Source of the DNA: Variovorax sp. PMC12
Lineage (GTDB): Bacteria > Pseudomonadota > Gammaproteobacteria > Burkholderiales > Burkholderiaceae_C
Assembly (NCBI RefSeq): GCF_003019815.1
Contig: NZ_CP027774.1
Span: forward strand, 682,001-746,000
DNA: 64,000 nucleotides
Direction: 5' to 3'
Position 1 is the first letter of the stretch, and each line of letters opens with the position of its first letter. Position numbers and translations under genes: made by a program. The notes below the pieces were generated by a model. The model worked only from the letters and a program-made list of their open reading frames with translations. It was not told the DNA's origin and made no database searches. This document shows, piece after piece, positions 17,875 to 26,443 of the stretch.

Positions 17875-19052
17875 AGCACGTTCTCCGATGCCAGCAGCAG
17901 GTCGCTCACGGGGGTGACCATCGGCCCGCCGATCACCAGCGCCACGTCGCTGCGGCGGGCCTGGCTGGTGGAGGTGCCGCGCACCTGGCGCACGGCCTCC
18001 AGCACCAGCTCGAAGCCGTGCATGTAGCACTCCGCCAGGTTGCCGCCGCTGGTGTTCAGCGGCAGCCGGCCCGCGGGCGCGAGCAGGTTGTCGAGCGTGA
18101 GGAATTCGTTCGCCTCGTCGGGGCGGAAGAATCCGTGTTCGGCCAGCGCCATCGCCACGCCGCCGGTGAAGTTCTCGTAGCTTTGCACCACGCCGACATC
18201 GGCGGGCGTGATGCCGGCCATGGCGTACAGCTCGGGTGCCACCGTGGTGAAGCTCGCGCTCGCGTAGTCCGGCGCATTGTGGGGAATGGCGCCTGCGCGG
18301 TAGCCCGAGCCGGTCGCCGCGCCGAGCAGGTAGGCAGGCTTGCACGCGAAGTCTTTTGCGCGCTCGGCGGCCACCAGCACGATGGCCGCGGCGCCGTCGT
18401 TTTCCATGCAGCAGTCGTACAGGTGGAAGGGCTCGCAGATCCAGCGGGAGGCGTCGTAGGTGGCTGCGTCCAGCGGCTTGCCGTGCATCACGGCACGTGG
18501 GTTCGCTTGCGCATGATGGTAGGAGGCCATGGCGATGGCGCGCATCGCTTCCTGCCGCACACCGTGCTCGTGCATGAAGCGTTGCACGCGCATGGCGAAG
18601 CGTTGCGGCGGCGAGAGCATGCCGTAGGGCATCAGGTAGGCCTTCTCGCCGGAGATGGTGTCCACGCCCTGCACCTGGCCGAAGCGGCCGTTCTGCCCTT
18701 GTGCCAGCGCGCGGAACACCACCACGCAATCGGCCAGCCCGGCGGCAATGGCTGCCGCGCCGTTGGCCACGGCCGCGCAGCACCCGCCGCCGCCGCCGCC
18801 CCATTGCATGGTCGCGCTGCGCAGGCGGTGTGTGCCCAGCGCTGCCGCCAGGCGCGATGCGTCGCTGCGGTCGTCGCTGTACGAGGCGAAGCCGTCAATG
18901 TCCCTCGGGTCGATGCCCGCGTCCGCGCAGGCCGCGATGATCGCCTTCAGCGCGAGCTTGAACTCGGCGTCGGGCGACTGCCCGTGCTTGTAGTACGGCG
19001 TCTCGCCGATGCCGACGATGGCGACACGGCCGCGCAGCGACCTTGGCGTCAT
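17871..19052 (-). CDS. Thiolase-fold lipid-transfer-type protein (Ltp/SCPx-like)
   Basis: This 393-residue protein of the non-decarboxylating thiolase superfamily has the N-terminal VAIVGIGETPYYKHG, a mid-protein Gly-rich loop GGGGGGCCAAVANG where the nucleophile loop of thiolases lies, and C-terminal active-site loops YENFTGG and NTSGGNLAE followed by GFELVLEAVRQVRG. Such SCPx/Ltp proteins pair with DUF35 subunits and act either as beta-ketothiolases or as retro-aldolases on acyl-CoA side chains. It overlaps both the CoA-transferase gene upstream and the DUF35 gene downstream by four bases. Whether it is a thiolase or an aldolase cannot be settled by eye. Confidence 0.78.
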   Translation of the reverse strand: MTPRSLRGRVAIVGIGETPYYKHGQSPDAEFKLALKAIIAACADAGIDPRDIDGFASYSDDRSDASRLAAALGTHRLRSATMQWGGGGGGCCAAVANGAAAIAAGLADCVVVFRALAQGQNGRFGQVQGVDTISGEKAYLMPYGMLSPPQRFAMRVQRFMHEHGVRQEAMRAIAMASYHHAQANPRAVMHGKPLDAATYDASRWICEPFHLYDCCMENDGAAAIVLVAAERAKDFACKPAYLLGAATGSGYRAGAIPHNAPDYASASFTTVAPELYAMAGITPADVGVVQSYENFTGGVAMALAEHGFFRPDEANEFLTLDNLLAPAGRLPLNTSGGNLAECYMHGFELVLEAVRQVRGTSTSQARRSDVALVIGGPMVTPVSDLLLASENVL

Positions 19053-20341
19053 GCTGGCGCGCCAGCGGTCTCGTGCCGCACGGCCGGTGGACCGAAGGCG
19101 CCGGCCTGGGCCAGCCCTGCCAGCCGGGCATCGTCGTAGCCGAGCGCCTCGCGCAGCACCTCGTGCGTGTGCTGCCCGACGGTGGGAGCAGCCACCGGGT
19201 CGGCGATGGGCGTGTGGCCAAAGCGAATGGGCAGCGCCATGTTGGGCACCCAGCCGACGCCCGGATGCGGAATGCGCGTGACCAGCCGCCGCTCGCGCGC
19301 CTCCGGAGAGCGAATCGCCTCGCCCACCGAGCGCACCTCTCCGCACGGCACGCCGGCCGCGCGCATGCGCGCCTGCCAGTGCGACCACGGCTGCAGCGCA
19401 AAGGCTTCGCCCAGGAGCGCAAAAAGTTCTTCGCGCCGCGCGGAGCGCTCGCGTCCGTTGGCGAAGCGCGGGTCGTCGGCCACGTCCGGCCGCTCGATCA
19501 CCTGTGTCATCAGCCGCTGGAAGATCTTGTTGTTGCCGCAGTTGATGTAGAACGAACGGTCTTGCGCTTCGAACACGCCCGAAGGGCAGGTGTCGGGGCT
19601 GGTGTTGCCATGGCGCTGGGGCTCGGCGCCGCTGAACACATGCTGCAGCGTGGCGTAGCCCGTCATCAGCACGGCGTTGTCGAACAGCGCGACTTCCATC
19701 GACTGGCCGTGTCCGGTGCGCTCGCGCGCCACCAGTGCGCCGAGTATGGCGTTGGACGCCATCATCGCGGTGCTGATGTCCATCACCGGTGACAACGCGC
19801 GCACGCCCTGCCGGTCGGCATAGCCGTTCATCGACACGAAGCCGCTCTCGGCCTGGGCAATGGGGTCGAAGCCCAGGCGGTCGGCAAATGCACCTTCGCG
19901 TCCATAGGCCGAGACCGAGCAATAGACCACCTCCGGGTTGGTCCTGCGGATGCTTTCGTAGTCCAGGCCGAAGCGCTCCATCACACCGGTGGAGAAATTC
20001 TCGACCACCACGTCGGCCGTGGCCACCAGCGCGCGCGCCACTTCCAGCCCTTCGGGTGTCTTCAGGTCGAGCGCCACGCTGCGCTTGTTGCGGTTCGACC
20101 AGAGAAAGGGCGCGCCCTGGGCGAGCTCGGGGTGTACCGGCGGGTATTGGCGAAAGTCGTCGCCCCGCCCGGGGGCCTCGATCTTCAACACGTCCGCGCC
20201 CATGTCGGCCAGCATCATGGTGGCGAACGGGCCCGCGATGAAGTGCGTGAAGTCGACCACCTTGATGCCTTCGAGCGCCTGCGGCGCGCCCGCGGGGCGG
20301 GGCGTGTGTTCGGGGAAATCGGTTTCGAGGTTTTCAAGCAT
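19049..20341 (-). CDS. Class III CoA transferase (CaiB/BaiF)
   Basis: This 430-residue protein has the interlocked-dimer CoA-transferase family motifs: EGIKVVDFTHFIAGPFATMM, MLADMGADVLKIEAPGRGDDFR, NRNKRSVALDLKTPEG and VVVENFSTGVMERFGLDYE. The catalytic Asp of formyl-CoA-transferase-like enzymes is probably the one in SPVMDISTAMM. It would move CoA between a product such as succinyl-CoA and the free acid substrate, a way to activate the acid without ATP. The gene sits 11 bases after the TctC gene and overlaps the thiolase gene. Donor and acceptor are unknown. Confidence 0.8.
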   Translation of the reverse strand: MLENLETDFPEHTPRPAGAPQALEGIKVVDFTHFIAGPFATMMLADMGADVLKIEAPGRGDDFRQYPPVHPELAQGAPFLWSNRNKRSVALDLKTPEGLEVARALVATADVVVENFSTGVMERFGLDYESIRRTNPEVVYCSVSAYGREGAFADRLGFDPIAQAESGFVSMNGYADRQGVRALSPVMDISTAMMASNAILGALVARERTGHGQSMEVALFDNAVLMTGYATLQHVFSGAEPQRHGNTSPDTCPSGVFEAQDRSFYINCGNNKIFQRLMTQVIERPDVADDPRFANGRERSARREELFALLGEAFALQPWSHWQARMRAAGVPCGEVRSVGEAIRSPEARERRLVTRIPHPGVGWVPNMALPIRFGHTPIADPVAAPTVGQHTHEVLREALGYDDARLAGLAQAGAFGPPAVRHETAGAPA

Positions 20342-20352
20342 GAAGGTGGTTC

Positions 20353-21333
20353 TCACATCTGTATGTTGGCTTTGCGCACGACCGGGCCCCACTGCGCCAT
20401 TTCGTCGCGGATGAGCTTCTCGAGTTCCTGCGGCGTGCTGCTGCGCGCCTCGACGTTGCGCTCGGAGAACATCTTTCGCACTTCGGGTCGCGCGACAGCG
20501 GTGCTTACCGCGGCCTGCAGCCTGGCGATGACGTCCTGGGGAGTGTCCTTGGGCGCGAGCACGCCGAACCATGCCGAGCTCCTGAAGCCTGGCAGGTCGT
20601 CCGCGATGGCCGGCAGGCCCGGCACCGTTTCGGTGGGCTTGAGCGTGCCCACCGCGAGGTAGCGCACCTTGCCCGAATTGACGAGCGTGGCGCCGTCCAG
20701 GCCGGTGACGAAGGCGGCCTGCAGCTGGCCGCCGGCAAAGGCCGTCATCATCGGCGCGCCGCCGTTGTACGGAATGTGCTGCAGCTTCAGGCCCGCGGCC
20801 TCGTTGAAGTATTCGGCCGTGAGGTGCGACAGCGAACCGTTGCCGACGGAGCCGATGTTCAAGGACGTGCCGTTCTTCTTCGCGTACGCGAGGAACTCCT
20901 TCATCGTCCTGGCGGGGCTGTCGGCGGGCACGGCCAGGATCATCGGCGTGATGGCCACGGTGGAGACGGGCCGCAGGTCTTTCAGCTCGTCGTACGGCAC
21001 CTTGCGCATCAGCCCGACCACGGCGTTGGGGCCGGTGTTGCCGAACACCAGCGTGTAGCCGTCGGCCGGGGCCTTCGCGACGTAGTCCACCCCGATGGTG
21101 CCCCCCGCCCCGGGTTTGTTCTCGACGATGACGGTCTGGCCCAGCGTCTCGCTCAGCGATTGCTGGATGGCGCGCGCGAGCTGGTCGGTGCTGCCACCGG
21201 CGGCATACGGCACGATCATGCGAATCGGCTTGCTCGGGTAGTTGCCTTGGGCGAATGCGGGCGACACGCCGGCCGCGAGCCACATGCACGCGGTGCACAG
21301 CAGGGTGCGTCGGGGGAGGAATGCGGGTTTCAT
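20353..21333 (-). CDS. Bug/TctC-family periplasmic solute receptor
   Basis: This 326-residue precursor has a signal peptide ending at SPAFAQ (about residue 29) and the two Bug-family binding loops: VPYAAGGSTDQLAR and DGYTLVFGN. Bug/TctC proteins capture carboxylates in the periplasm for TctAB-type transporters or as sensors. No TctA or TctB gene is near. It is the fourth gene of the Rieske operon, with a good ribosome-binding site (GGAGA) before ATG 21333, which suggests that it binds the substrate acid of this pathway. Three other TctC genes lie in this window (25324, 33540, 61929). Confidence 0.85.
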   Translation of the reverse strand: MKPAFLPRRTLLCTACMWLAAGVSPAFAQGNYPSKPIRMIVPYAAGGSTDQLARAIQQSLSETLGQTVIVENKPGAGGTIGVDYVAKAPADGYTLVFGNTGPNAVVGLMRKVPYDELKDLRPVSTVAITPMILAVPADSPARTMKEFLAYAKKNGTSLNIGSVGNGSLSHLTAEYFNEAAGLKLQHIPYNGGAPMMTAFAGGQLQAAFVTGLDGATLVNSGKVRYLAVGTLKPTETVPGLPAIADDLPGFRSSAWFGVLAPKDTPQDVIARLQAAVSTAVARPEVRKMFSERNVEARSSTPQELEKLIRDEMAQWGPVVRKANIQM

Positions 21334-21386
21334 GGTGAGGTCTCCTTGTTTTCGTGAATGCGTGGGCCGGTTCGGGTCGGATCGAT

Positions 21387-22121
21387 TCAGTTGCCGAGCA
21401 CGGTCGACCAGTAGCTGCGGGCGCGGTCCATGTGCTGCAGGATGAGCAGCTGCGCCTTGGCCGAATCTCTTGCGCGGATGTGTTCGAACAGCCGGCGGTG
21501 GTCGCGCAGCGAGGCCTTGCCTTGTGCCGTGTCCTCGAACATGGCCTGGCGGCGCTCGCCCGTGAACCGGTAGAAGGCATGCAGCACGCGCACCAGCACC
21601 GAGTTGTGCGTGGCGTCGACCAGCGCGATATGGAACTCGGTGTCGGCGGCGGCGATGTTTCCGTGTTGCAACAGCACTTCTTCGGTACGCCGCAGCACGG
21701 CTTCCATGCACTCCAGGTCGGCGTCGGTGCGGCGCTGGCAGGCGAGGCCGGCGGCCAGCACTTCCAGGTGACCGCGCACTTCCATCGTCTCCGCCACCTC
21801 CACCGGCGTGGGCGTGCCGCCCATGTCGGTGAGCATCACGAGCGCCTCGAAGCTGGATTCGCGCTCCACGTGCCGCAGATAGATGCCCGAGTTGGGCCGC
21901 GACTCGACGATGCGCAGCGTGACCAGCGTGGCGAGCGCCTCGCGCACGGCGTTGCGGCCCACGCCCAGGCGCTCGGCCAGGTCGCGCTCCGAGGGCAGCC
22001 GGTCGCCGGGTTGCAGGCGGCGGTCGCGCAGGTACGCCAGGATGCCGGCAATGGCGCCCTGGCCGGCGTGGCTGCCGGCAGGTTCCTGCGCCTCGGCGGA
22101 GGGGGCGAGCTTGGTGGCCAT
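21387..22121 (-). CDS. GntR/FadR-family regulator of the Rieske operon
   Basis: This 244-residue regulator has an N-terminal winged HTH (LQPGDRLPSERDLAERLGVG, then RNAVREALATLV) and a C-terminal FCD ligand domain (residues about 95-225). In the FCD domain the positions that bind a metal are present as TEFHIALVDATHN, RDHRRLFEHI and QHMDRA, so a metal-assisted carboxylate ligand is likely. This differs from the other two GntR proteins of the window. The gene lies inside the operon (between reductase and TctC), which suggests feedback control of the operon through the operator at 24488-24502. The binding link is inference. ATG 22121 was chosen as the start. Confidence 0.82.
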   Translation of the reverse strand: MATKLAPSAEAQEPAGSHAGQGAIAGILAYLRDRRLQPGDRLPSERDLAERLGVGRNAVREALATLVTLRIVESRPNSGIYLRHVERESSFEALVMLTDMGGTPTPVEVAETMEVRGHLEVLAAGLACQRRTDADLECMEAVLRRTEEVLLQHGNIAAADTEFHIALVDATHNSVLVRVLHAFYRFTGERRQAMFEDTAQGKASLRDHRRLFEHIRARDSAKAQLLILQHMDRARSYWSTVLGN

Positions 22122-22135
22122 GGTGTGCCTGCCGC

Positions 22136-23095
22136 TCAAAGGTCGAGCACCAGCGTCTTCGAGCGCGCGCCGGAGCAGCAGATCATGATGCTGTCGTTGG
22201 CCTGCTTTTCCTCGGCGCTCAGGAAGTCGTCGCGATGGTCGGGCTCGCCCGCGATCACCTTGGTGCGGCAGGTGCCGCACACGCCGGCAGTGCAGGCGTA
22301 CGTAACGTCGACGGCGTGGTCGAGCAGCGTGTCGAGAATGGTCTTGCCCGGCGCCACGGCAAGGCGCTGGCCGCTGCGCTCCAGCACCACGTCGTAGCCG
22401 CCTTCGGTGGCCGCCTCGCTGGCGGCGGCGAAGCGCTCGAAGTGCACCGTGGCCGCGGGCCGCGGACTACAGGCTGCGAGGAAGGCGTCGATCATGCGCG
22501 CCGGGCCGCAACAGTACAGGTGCGTGCCCTGTGGCGCCTCGCGCACGATGGCGGCGATGTCGAGCCGGTCGGTGCGCGAAGAGCCGAAGCAGAAATCGAC
22601 CTCGCGCCCGTCGCCCGCCATGGCGCGCAGTGCGTCGGCGTAGGCGGTCTCGCGCGGCGAGCGGCTCGCGTAGTGCAGGCGCCACGGCCGGCCGAGCTCG
22701 CGCAGCCGGCGCAGCATCGACATGATCGGGGTGATGCCGATGCCGCCCGCGATGAACACGGAATGCGCCGCGTCTTCCACCAGGGCGAAGTCGTTGCTCG
22801 GTGGCGTGGCGCGCAGGCGGTCGCCCACGCGCGGCGTGGCGTGCATCCACGCAGAGCCGCCCTGGCCTTCGGCGTCGCGCTGCACCGCCACCACGTAGCG
22901 GCCGCCGTCGGAGGGTGCGTTGACCAGCGAATAGCTGCGCACCATGCCGTGCGGCAGGTGCAGGTCGATGTGCGCGCCGGCGGTGAAGGCGGGCAGCGCG
23001 CAGTCGTCGGCCGAAACGAACTCGTACGACGCGATGCCCTCCGCCTCCAGCCGGATCTGGCGCAGGCGCAGGTCGATGGGAGCGGGCATGTTCAT
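22136..23095 (-). CDS. Phthalate-dioxygenase-reductase-like flavin/2Fe-2S reductase
   Basis: This 319-residue electron-transfer subunit has a flavin-binding barrel (AFTAGAHIDLHLPHGMVRSYSL), an NAD-binding part (VFIAGGIGITPIMSMLRRL; YCCGPARMIDAFLAAC) and a C-terminal plant-type [2Fe-2S] domain with CTAGVCGTC and a later Cys in MICC. This order is that of phthalate dioxygenase reductase and vanillate demethylase reductase. It passes electrons from NADH to the Rieske oxygenase encoded just upstream, with which it overlaps (start 23095, oxygenase stop 23092-23094). Start ATG 23095 gives MNMPAPIDLRL. Confidence 0.88.
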   Translation of the reverse strand: MNMPAPIDLRLRQIRLEAEGIASYEFVSADDCALPAFTAGAHIDLHLPHGMVRSYSLVNAPSDGGRYVVAVQRDAEGQGGSAWMHATPRVGDRLRATPPSNDFALVEDAAHSVFIAGGIGITPIMSMLRRLRELGRPWRLHYASRSPRETAYADALRAMAGDGREVDFCFGSSRTDRLDIAAIVREAPQGTHLYCCGPARMIDAFLAACSPRPAATVHFERFAAASEAATEGGYDVVLERSGQRLAVAPGKTILDTLLDHAVDVTYACTAGVCGTCRTKVIAGEPDHRDDFLSAEEKQANDSIMICCSGARSKTLVLDL

Positions 23096-24411
23096 GGCGT
23101 GTAGCCGAAGTCGGCGCCCAGCCGCGCGGTCATTGCCTCGCGCCCCGAATCGTTCCACGACTCGCTGGCAGGCAGTGTGAGAGACACCGCGCGCACCATC
23201 GGCAGGTCGGGGTCTTCGATGCGCGGCGGGCGCTGCTGGCGCACCGAGAGGTTGCGCACGGTTTCCAGCAGCAGCCGGCGCGTCATGGCGATGCCGGTGT
23301 CGCTCATGCCCAGGTGCTCTTTCGATCGGTCGTAGATCGGCGCGACGCCCGACTGGCAGGCCGCGTCCTGCACCCACAACCCGGGCAGGCCGGAGAACCA
23401 CGTCTTGGTCTGCGCGTCGTAGTTGAAGAGGAACGCGCTCTGCAGGTTGAACCTGGTCCAGTACTTCGCGTAGGGCTCGGTGGGCGGGCGCGGCGCATAG
23501 GCGTTGACGCTCGGGTGGCCGGTCTCCCGGCCCGCGTGGCCGTTGTCGAAGATCTTGCGGGTCTTCTCGTAGAACGGCTGCGTCGGGTGGTACGAGAACA
23601 TGATGCACAGCGTGTGGTAATCGTCCAGCGGCACCCAGGCGTGGCCGCTGAGCTCGGGGTACTGCGACTGCGGCGGTACCAGCGTGTAGAAGGGCAGAAG
23701 GAACTGGTTCACGCGCCAGTAGTGCGTGCGCTCGTCGAGCACGCGCTTCGAAGCCACGCTCATGCCGAAGTCCTGCCGCTTGCATTCGAAGGTGGGACGC
23801 AGGTCTTTCTTGGCGGTCCAGTCGCTGATGGCGCCCTGCTGGTCGATGCGCCCGTGCAGGATGGGGGCGTGCGCCGAGTCGATCTCGCCTTCCACCGCCT
23901 GCAGCCAGTTGCACTCCTGCACGCGGAAGCTCACGTACACGTTCTCCTCAGGCACCAGGTTCCACTCCAGGTTGGGCAGCGGCGGCAGGTTGTCGCGGTC
24001 GGGCCCCATGTAGGTCCAGGCGATGCCGTTGCGCTCGCGGCAGGGGTAGTTCTTGATCTGGACCGTGTCCTTCAACCGGCTCTGCGCGGGCTCGGCCGGC
24101 GTATCGAGCACATGGCCGTCCACGCCGAACTTCCAGCCGTGGTAGATGCAGCGCACGCCGCAGTCTTCGTTGCGCCCGAAGACCAGCGGCGCGCCGCGGT
24201 GCGGGCAGGCATGGTCGATCAGGCCGACGCGGCCTTCGCTGTCGCGAAACGCCAGCAGCTCTTCGCCCAGCAGGCGCACGCGCTGGGGCTGCCCGTCGGC
24301 CTGGAGATCGCGGCTGGGCAGGAAGGGAATCCAGTAGAGGCGCATCAGTTGCCCCATCGGGGTGCCGGCGCCGACGCGGACCAGGGTTTCGTTGTCTTCG
24401 TGGGAGAGCAT
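23092..24411 (-). CDS. Rieske non-haem iron oxygenase, phthalate 4,5-dioxygenase type
   Basis: This 439-residue oxygenase subunit has a Rieske [2Fe-2S] centre with Cys69-x-His71 (ACPHRGAPLVF) and Cys88-x2-His91 (CIYHGWKF), and a mononuclear iron site with Asp178, His181 and His186 in EIDSAHAPILH. Its N-terminus (NETLVRVGAGTPMGQLMRLYW) matches the phthalate dioxygenase-like single-component group. It probably hydroxylates a cyclic or aromatic carboxylic acid. It is the first gene of the eight-gene minus-strand operon and is preceded by promoter and operator at 24488-24530. I chose ATG 24411; the longer frame would run into that operator. Confidence 0.88.
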   Translation of the reverse strand: MLSHEDNETLVRVGAGTPMGQLMRLYWIPFLPSRDLQADGQPQRVRLLGEELLAFRDSEGRVGLIDHACPHRGAPLVFGRNEDCGVRCIYHGWKFGVDGHVLDTPAEPAQSRLKDTVQIKNYPCRERNGIAWTYMGPDRDNLPPLPNLEWNLVPEENVYVSFRVQECNWLQAVEGEIDSAHAPILHGRIDQQGAISDWTAKKDLRPTFECKRQDFGMSVASKRVLDERTHYWRVNQFLLPFYTLVPPQSQYPELSGHAWVPLDDYHTLCIMFSYHPTQPFYEKTRKIFDNGHAGRETGHPSVNAYAPRPPTEPYAKYWTRFNLQSAFLFNYDAQTKTWFSGLPGLWVQDAACQSGVAPIYDRSKEHLGMSDTGIAMTRRLLLETVRNLSVRQQRPPRIEDPDLPMVRAVSLTLPASESWNDSGREAMTARLGADFGYTP

Positions 24412-24487
24412 GGAAGCAGATTCCTTATGGAGCAGGTGCGGGGCGGACACGGGCCCTGGTTCTGGTGTGTCCACTTTGGAGAACCAA

Positions 24488-24530
24488 ATTGGTAGAACCA
24501 ATGCTAGCTTTCGGCAACCGGGCCTGTAAA
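24488..24530 (-). promoter_or_regulatory. Promoter with GntR-type operator for the Rieske operon
   Basis: On the minus strand, TTTACA (24530-24525) is followed after 18 bases by TAGCAT (24506-24501). The -10 box overlaps a perfect palindrome, ATTGGT-TCT-ACCAAT (24502-24488). The TGGT-N3-ACCA core is the form recognised by FadR-type GntR repressors. Its position over the -10 and start point implies repression. Confidence 0.72.
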
Positions 24531-24550
24531 GCTGGAAGATCAATAACCTT

Positions 24551-24568
24551 TAGAATGGATCAACCATA
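24551..24568 (+). promoter_or_regulatory. Operator and -10 box for the nitroreductase gene
   Basis: AATGGATCAACCATA (24554-24568) is one mismatch from a perfect dyad of the same motif. It overlaps TAGAAT (24551-24556), a good -10 box, but I find no convincing -35. Its centre is 66 bp from the centre of the Rieske-operon operator, so the divergent region carries two sites. Confidence 0.55.
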
Positions 24569-24581
24569 GGAGTTTTTATCG

Positions 24582-25292
24582 ATGGACCCTGAGACAAGGA
24601 ATGCGCACGACGCCGCCAATGCCGCGCAGGCCGCCGCCTTCGACGCCGTGCTCGACGCCCGCTACAGCTGCCGCGGCTATCTCGCGGAGCCTGTGCCGCG
24701 CGAGGTGATCGACGCCATCCTGCGGGCCGCGCAGCGCACTGCCTCGTGGTGCAACTCGCAGCCATGGCAGATCGCGGTGACCAGCGCGGCCGCCACCGAG
24801 CGCTTGCGCCTGGCCATGGCCACCCCGGAGGCATCGGCCGACCCGTCCTTCGACATCGCGCCCCCCGCCGAATACCGCGGCGTGTACCGCGACCGGCGGC
24901 GGGAATGCGGCTTCCAGCTGTACGAAAGCGTGGGCATCGCGCATGGCGACCGCGAGGCCTCGGCACGGCAGGCTGCGTTGAACTTCGGCTTCTTCGGTGC
25001 GCCGCACATGGCGCTGGTCACCACCGAGGCGGTGCTGGGCACCTACGGCGTGCTCGACTGCGGCGCATACGTGAGCAACTTCATGCTGGCAGCCCGCGCG
25101 CGGGGCGTCGCGAGCATTGCGCAGGCGGCCATCGCTTCGCGCGCGAAGTTCCTGCACCGCTGGTTCGACGTTCCGGAAGATCGCCAGGTGGTCTGCGGAA
25201 TTTCTTTCGGCTACGAAGACGCGGCGCACCCCGCGAACCAGTTCCGCACCACGCGCGCCACCCTCGGCGAAGCGAGCCGCTGGATCGACTGA
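24582..25292 (+). CDS. Nitroreductase-family flavoprotein
   Basis: This 236-residue protein has the nitroreductase/FMN fold: RYSCRGYLAEPVPREVIDAIL at the N-terminus, QRTASWCNSQPWQIAV (FMN-binding loop) and a C-terminal VVCGISFGYED. Members reduce nitro groups, quinones or enones, or act as flavin-dependent desaturases. It is divergent from the Rieske operon, and its start is 14 bases after an operator of the window-wide motif, so it is likely part of the same regulon. Its exact reaction is unknown. It converges with the TctC gene at 25324. Confidence 0.8.
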   Translation: MDPETRNAHDAANAAQAAAFDAVLDARYSCRGYLAEPVPREVIDAILRAAQRTASWCNSQPWQIAVTSAAATERLRLAMATPEASADPSFDIAPPAEYRGVYRDRRRECGFQLYESVGIAHGDREASARQAALNFGFFGAPHMALVTTEAVLGTYGVLDCGAYVSNFMLAARARGVASIAQAAIASRAKFLHRWFDVPEDRQVVCGISFGYEDAAHPANQFRTTRATLGEASRWID

Positions 25293-25323
25293 GCGAGGCG
25301 GTGGTCCGGGCTCCGAGTGACGC

Positions 25324-26295
25324 TCAGAGCTTGATGCGACCGGAAGCCACCAGCTTCTTGGTCAGCTCCAGCTGCTCGGCGAGAAAGGCCGAGAGCTTGG
25401 CCGGGCCCCATCCTGCGGGCTCGAAGCCCAGTTCGAGCAGCTTGGGAGCCACGTCAGGCAATTTGACGATGCGCGCCATCTCGGTCGAGAGCTTGTCGAT
25501 GATCGCCTTAGGTGTGCCGGCCGGTGCAAACAGCGCACCGAAACCCGGCATCACGACTTCGGGGTATCCGGCCTCAGCGAAGGTCGGCACGTCGGGATAC
25601 AGCGGAAACCGGCTCGGGCTTGCGACTGCCAGCGCACGGATTTTTCCGGGGTAGCGGGAAACGCCCCCCAGCGACACGACTGCCGTGTCGATCTGGCCGC
25701 CGATGAGGTCCTGCAGCGCGGGTGCTTCACCCTTGTAGGGCACATGCACAGTCTCGATGCCCGCCGTCATGTTGAGCAACTCGCCGACGAAGTTGCCGCC
25801 CGATCCGGGCCCGTACGAGCCGTAGGAAATCTTGCCGGGCTTGCTCTTGGCGAGGTCCACCAGTTGCTTCAGCGTCTTGATGTTCAGCGATTCGCGCACG
25901 CCGATGGCAATGGGCGTGAGCGCCAGCATGCTGATGGGCGCGAGCTCCGACATTTTGTAGGTCTGGGTGGGTTGGAGCACCAGGTTGCTGATCAGCGCGC
26001 TGTAGTTGACCAGCAGCGTGTAGCCGTCGGGTGTGGCACGTGCCACGGTGGCGGCCGCGATGGCACCGCTCGCGCCGGCCCTCGATTCGACGATGCTCGG
26101 CTGGCCCCAGGCCTCGGTGAGCTTCTGTCCGATGACCCGCATCATGGTGTCGTGCCCCCCGCCGGCCGCCGTCGGGATGATGAACTTGATGACGTTGTTC
26201 GGATAGGCCGGGTCGGCCCAGGCGAACGAGGGCAGGGAGGCGGCCCCCGCGATGGCGAGGCCGGTGGCGAGGGTATGGCGGCGCGCTGGGTTCAT
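25324..26295 (-). CDS. Bug/TctC-family periplasmic solute receptor
   Basis: This 323-residue precursor has a signal peptide with twin Arg near the start (MNPARRHTLATGLAIAG) ending at FAWAD. The Bug loops appear as IIPTAAGGGHDTMMR and DGYTLLVNYS. The mature protein should bind a carboxylate. ATG 26295 was chosen because the extended frame upstream has no signal-like sequence and would run through the operator at 26326-26340. The gene is monocistronic and divergent from the GntR gene at 26444, an arrangement typical of a receptor under a local regulator. No TctAB genes are present. Confidence 0.85.
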   Translation of the reverse strand: MNPARRHTLATGLAIAGAASLPSFAWADPAYPNNVIKFIIPTAAGGGHDTMMRVIGQKLTEAWGQPSIVESRAGASGAIAAATVARATPDGYTLLVNYSALISNLVLQPTQTYKMSELAPISMLALTPIAIGVRESLNIKTLKQLVDLAKSKPGKISYGSYGPGSGGNFVGELLNMTAGIETVHVPYKGEAPALQDLIGGQIDTAVVSLGGVSRYPGKIRALAVASPSRFPLYPDVPTFAEAGYPEVVMPGFGALFAPAGTPKAIIDKLSTEMARIVKLPDVAPKLLELGFEPAGWGPAKLSAFLAEQLELTKKLVASGRIKL

Positions 26296-26325
26296 CGGAT
26301 GTCTCCTGGTTCGTCTTTGATTTGC

Positions 26326-26363
26326 ATTGGTTGAACCATAGTTAGTTCTGCCACAATGGTCAA
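26326..26363 (-). promoter_or_regulatory. Promoter with GntR-type operator for the TctC gene
   Basis: On the minus strand, TTGACC (26363-26358) and TATGGT (26340-26335) are separated by 17 bases. The -10 overlaps TATGGTTCAACCAAT (26340-26326), one mismatch from a perfect 6-3-6 palindrome. The site lies between the TctC gene and the divergent GntR gene at 26444 and could serve both. Confidence 0.65.
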
Positions 26364-26443
26364 TCCGCATCTGCCCGGGCAGGCACACTGTCGGCTCCGA
26401 GCCCAGCGCTTCCATCGTTCGTGACCTAGAGGAGGAAAAAGCC

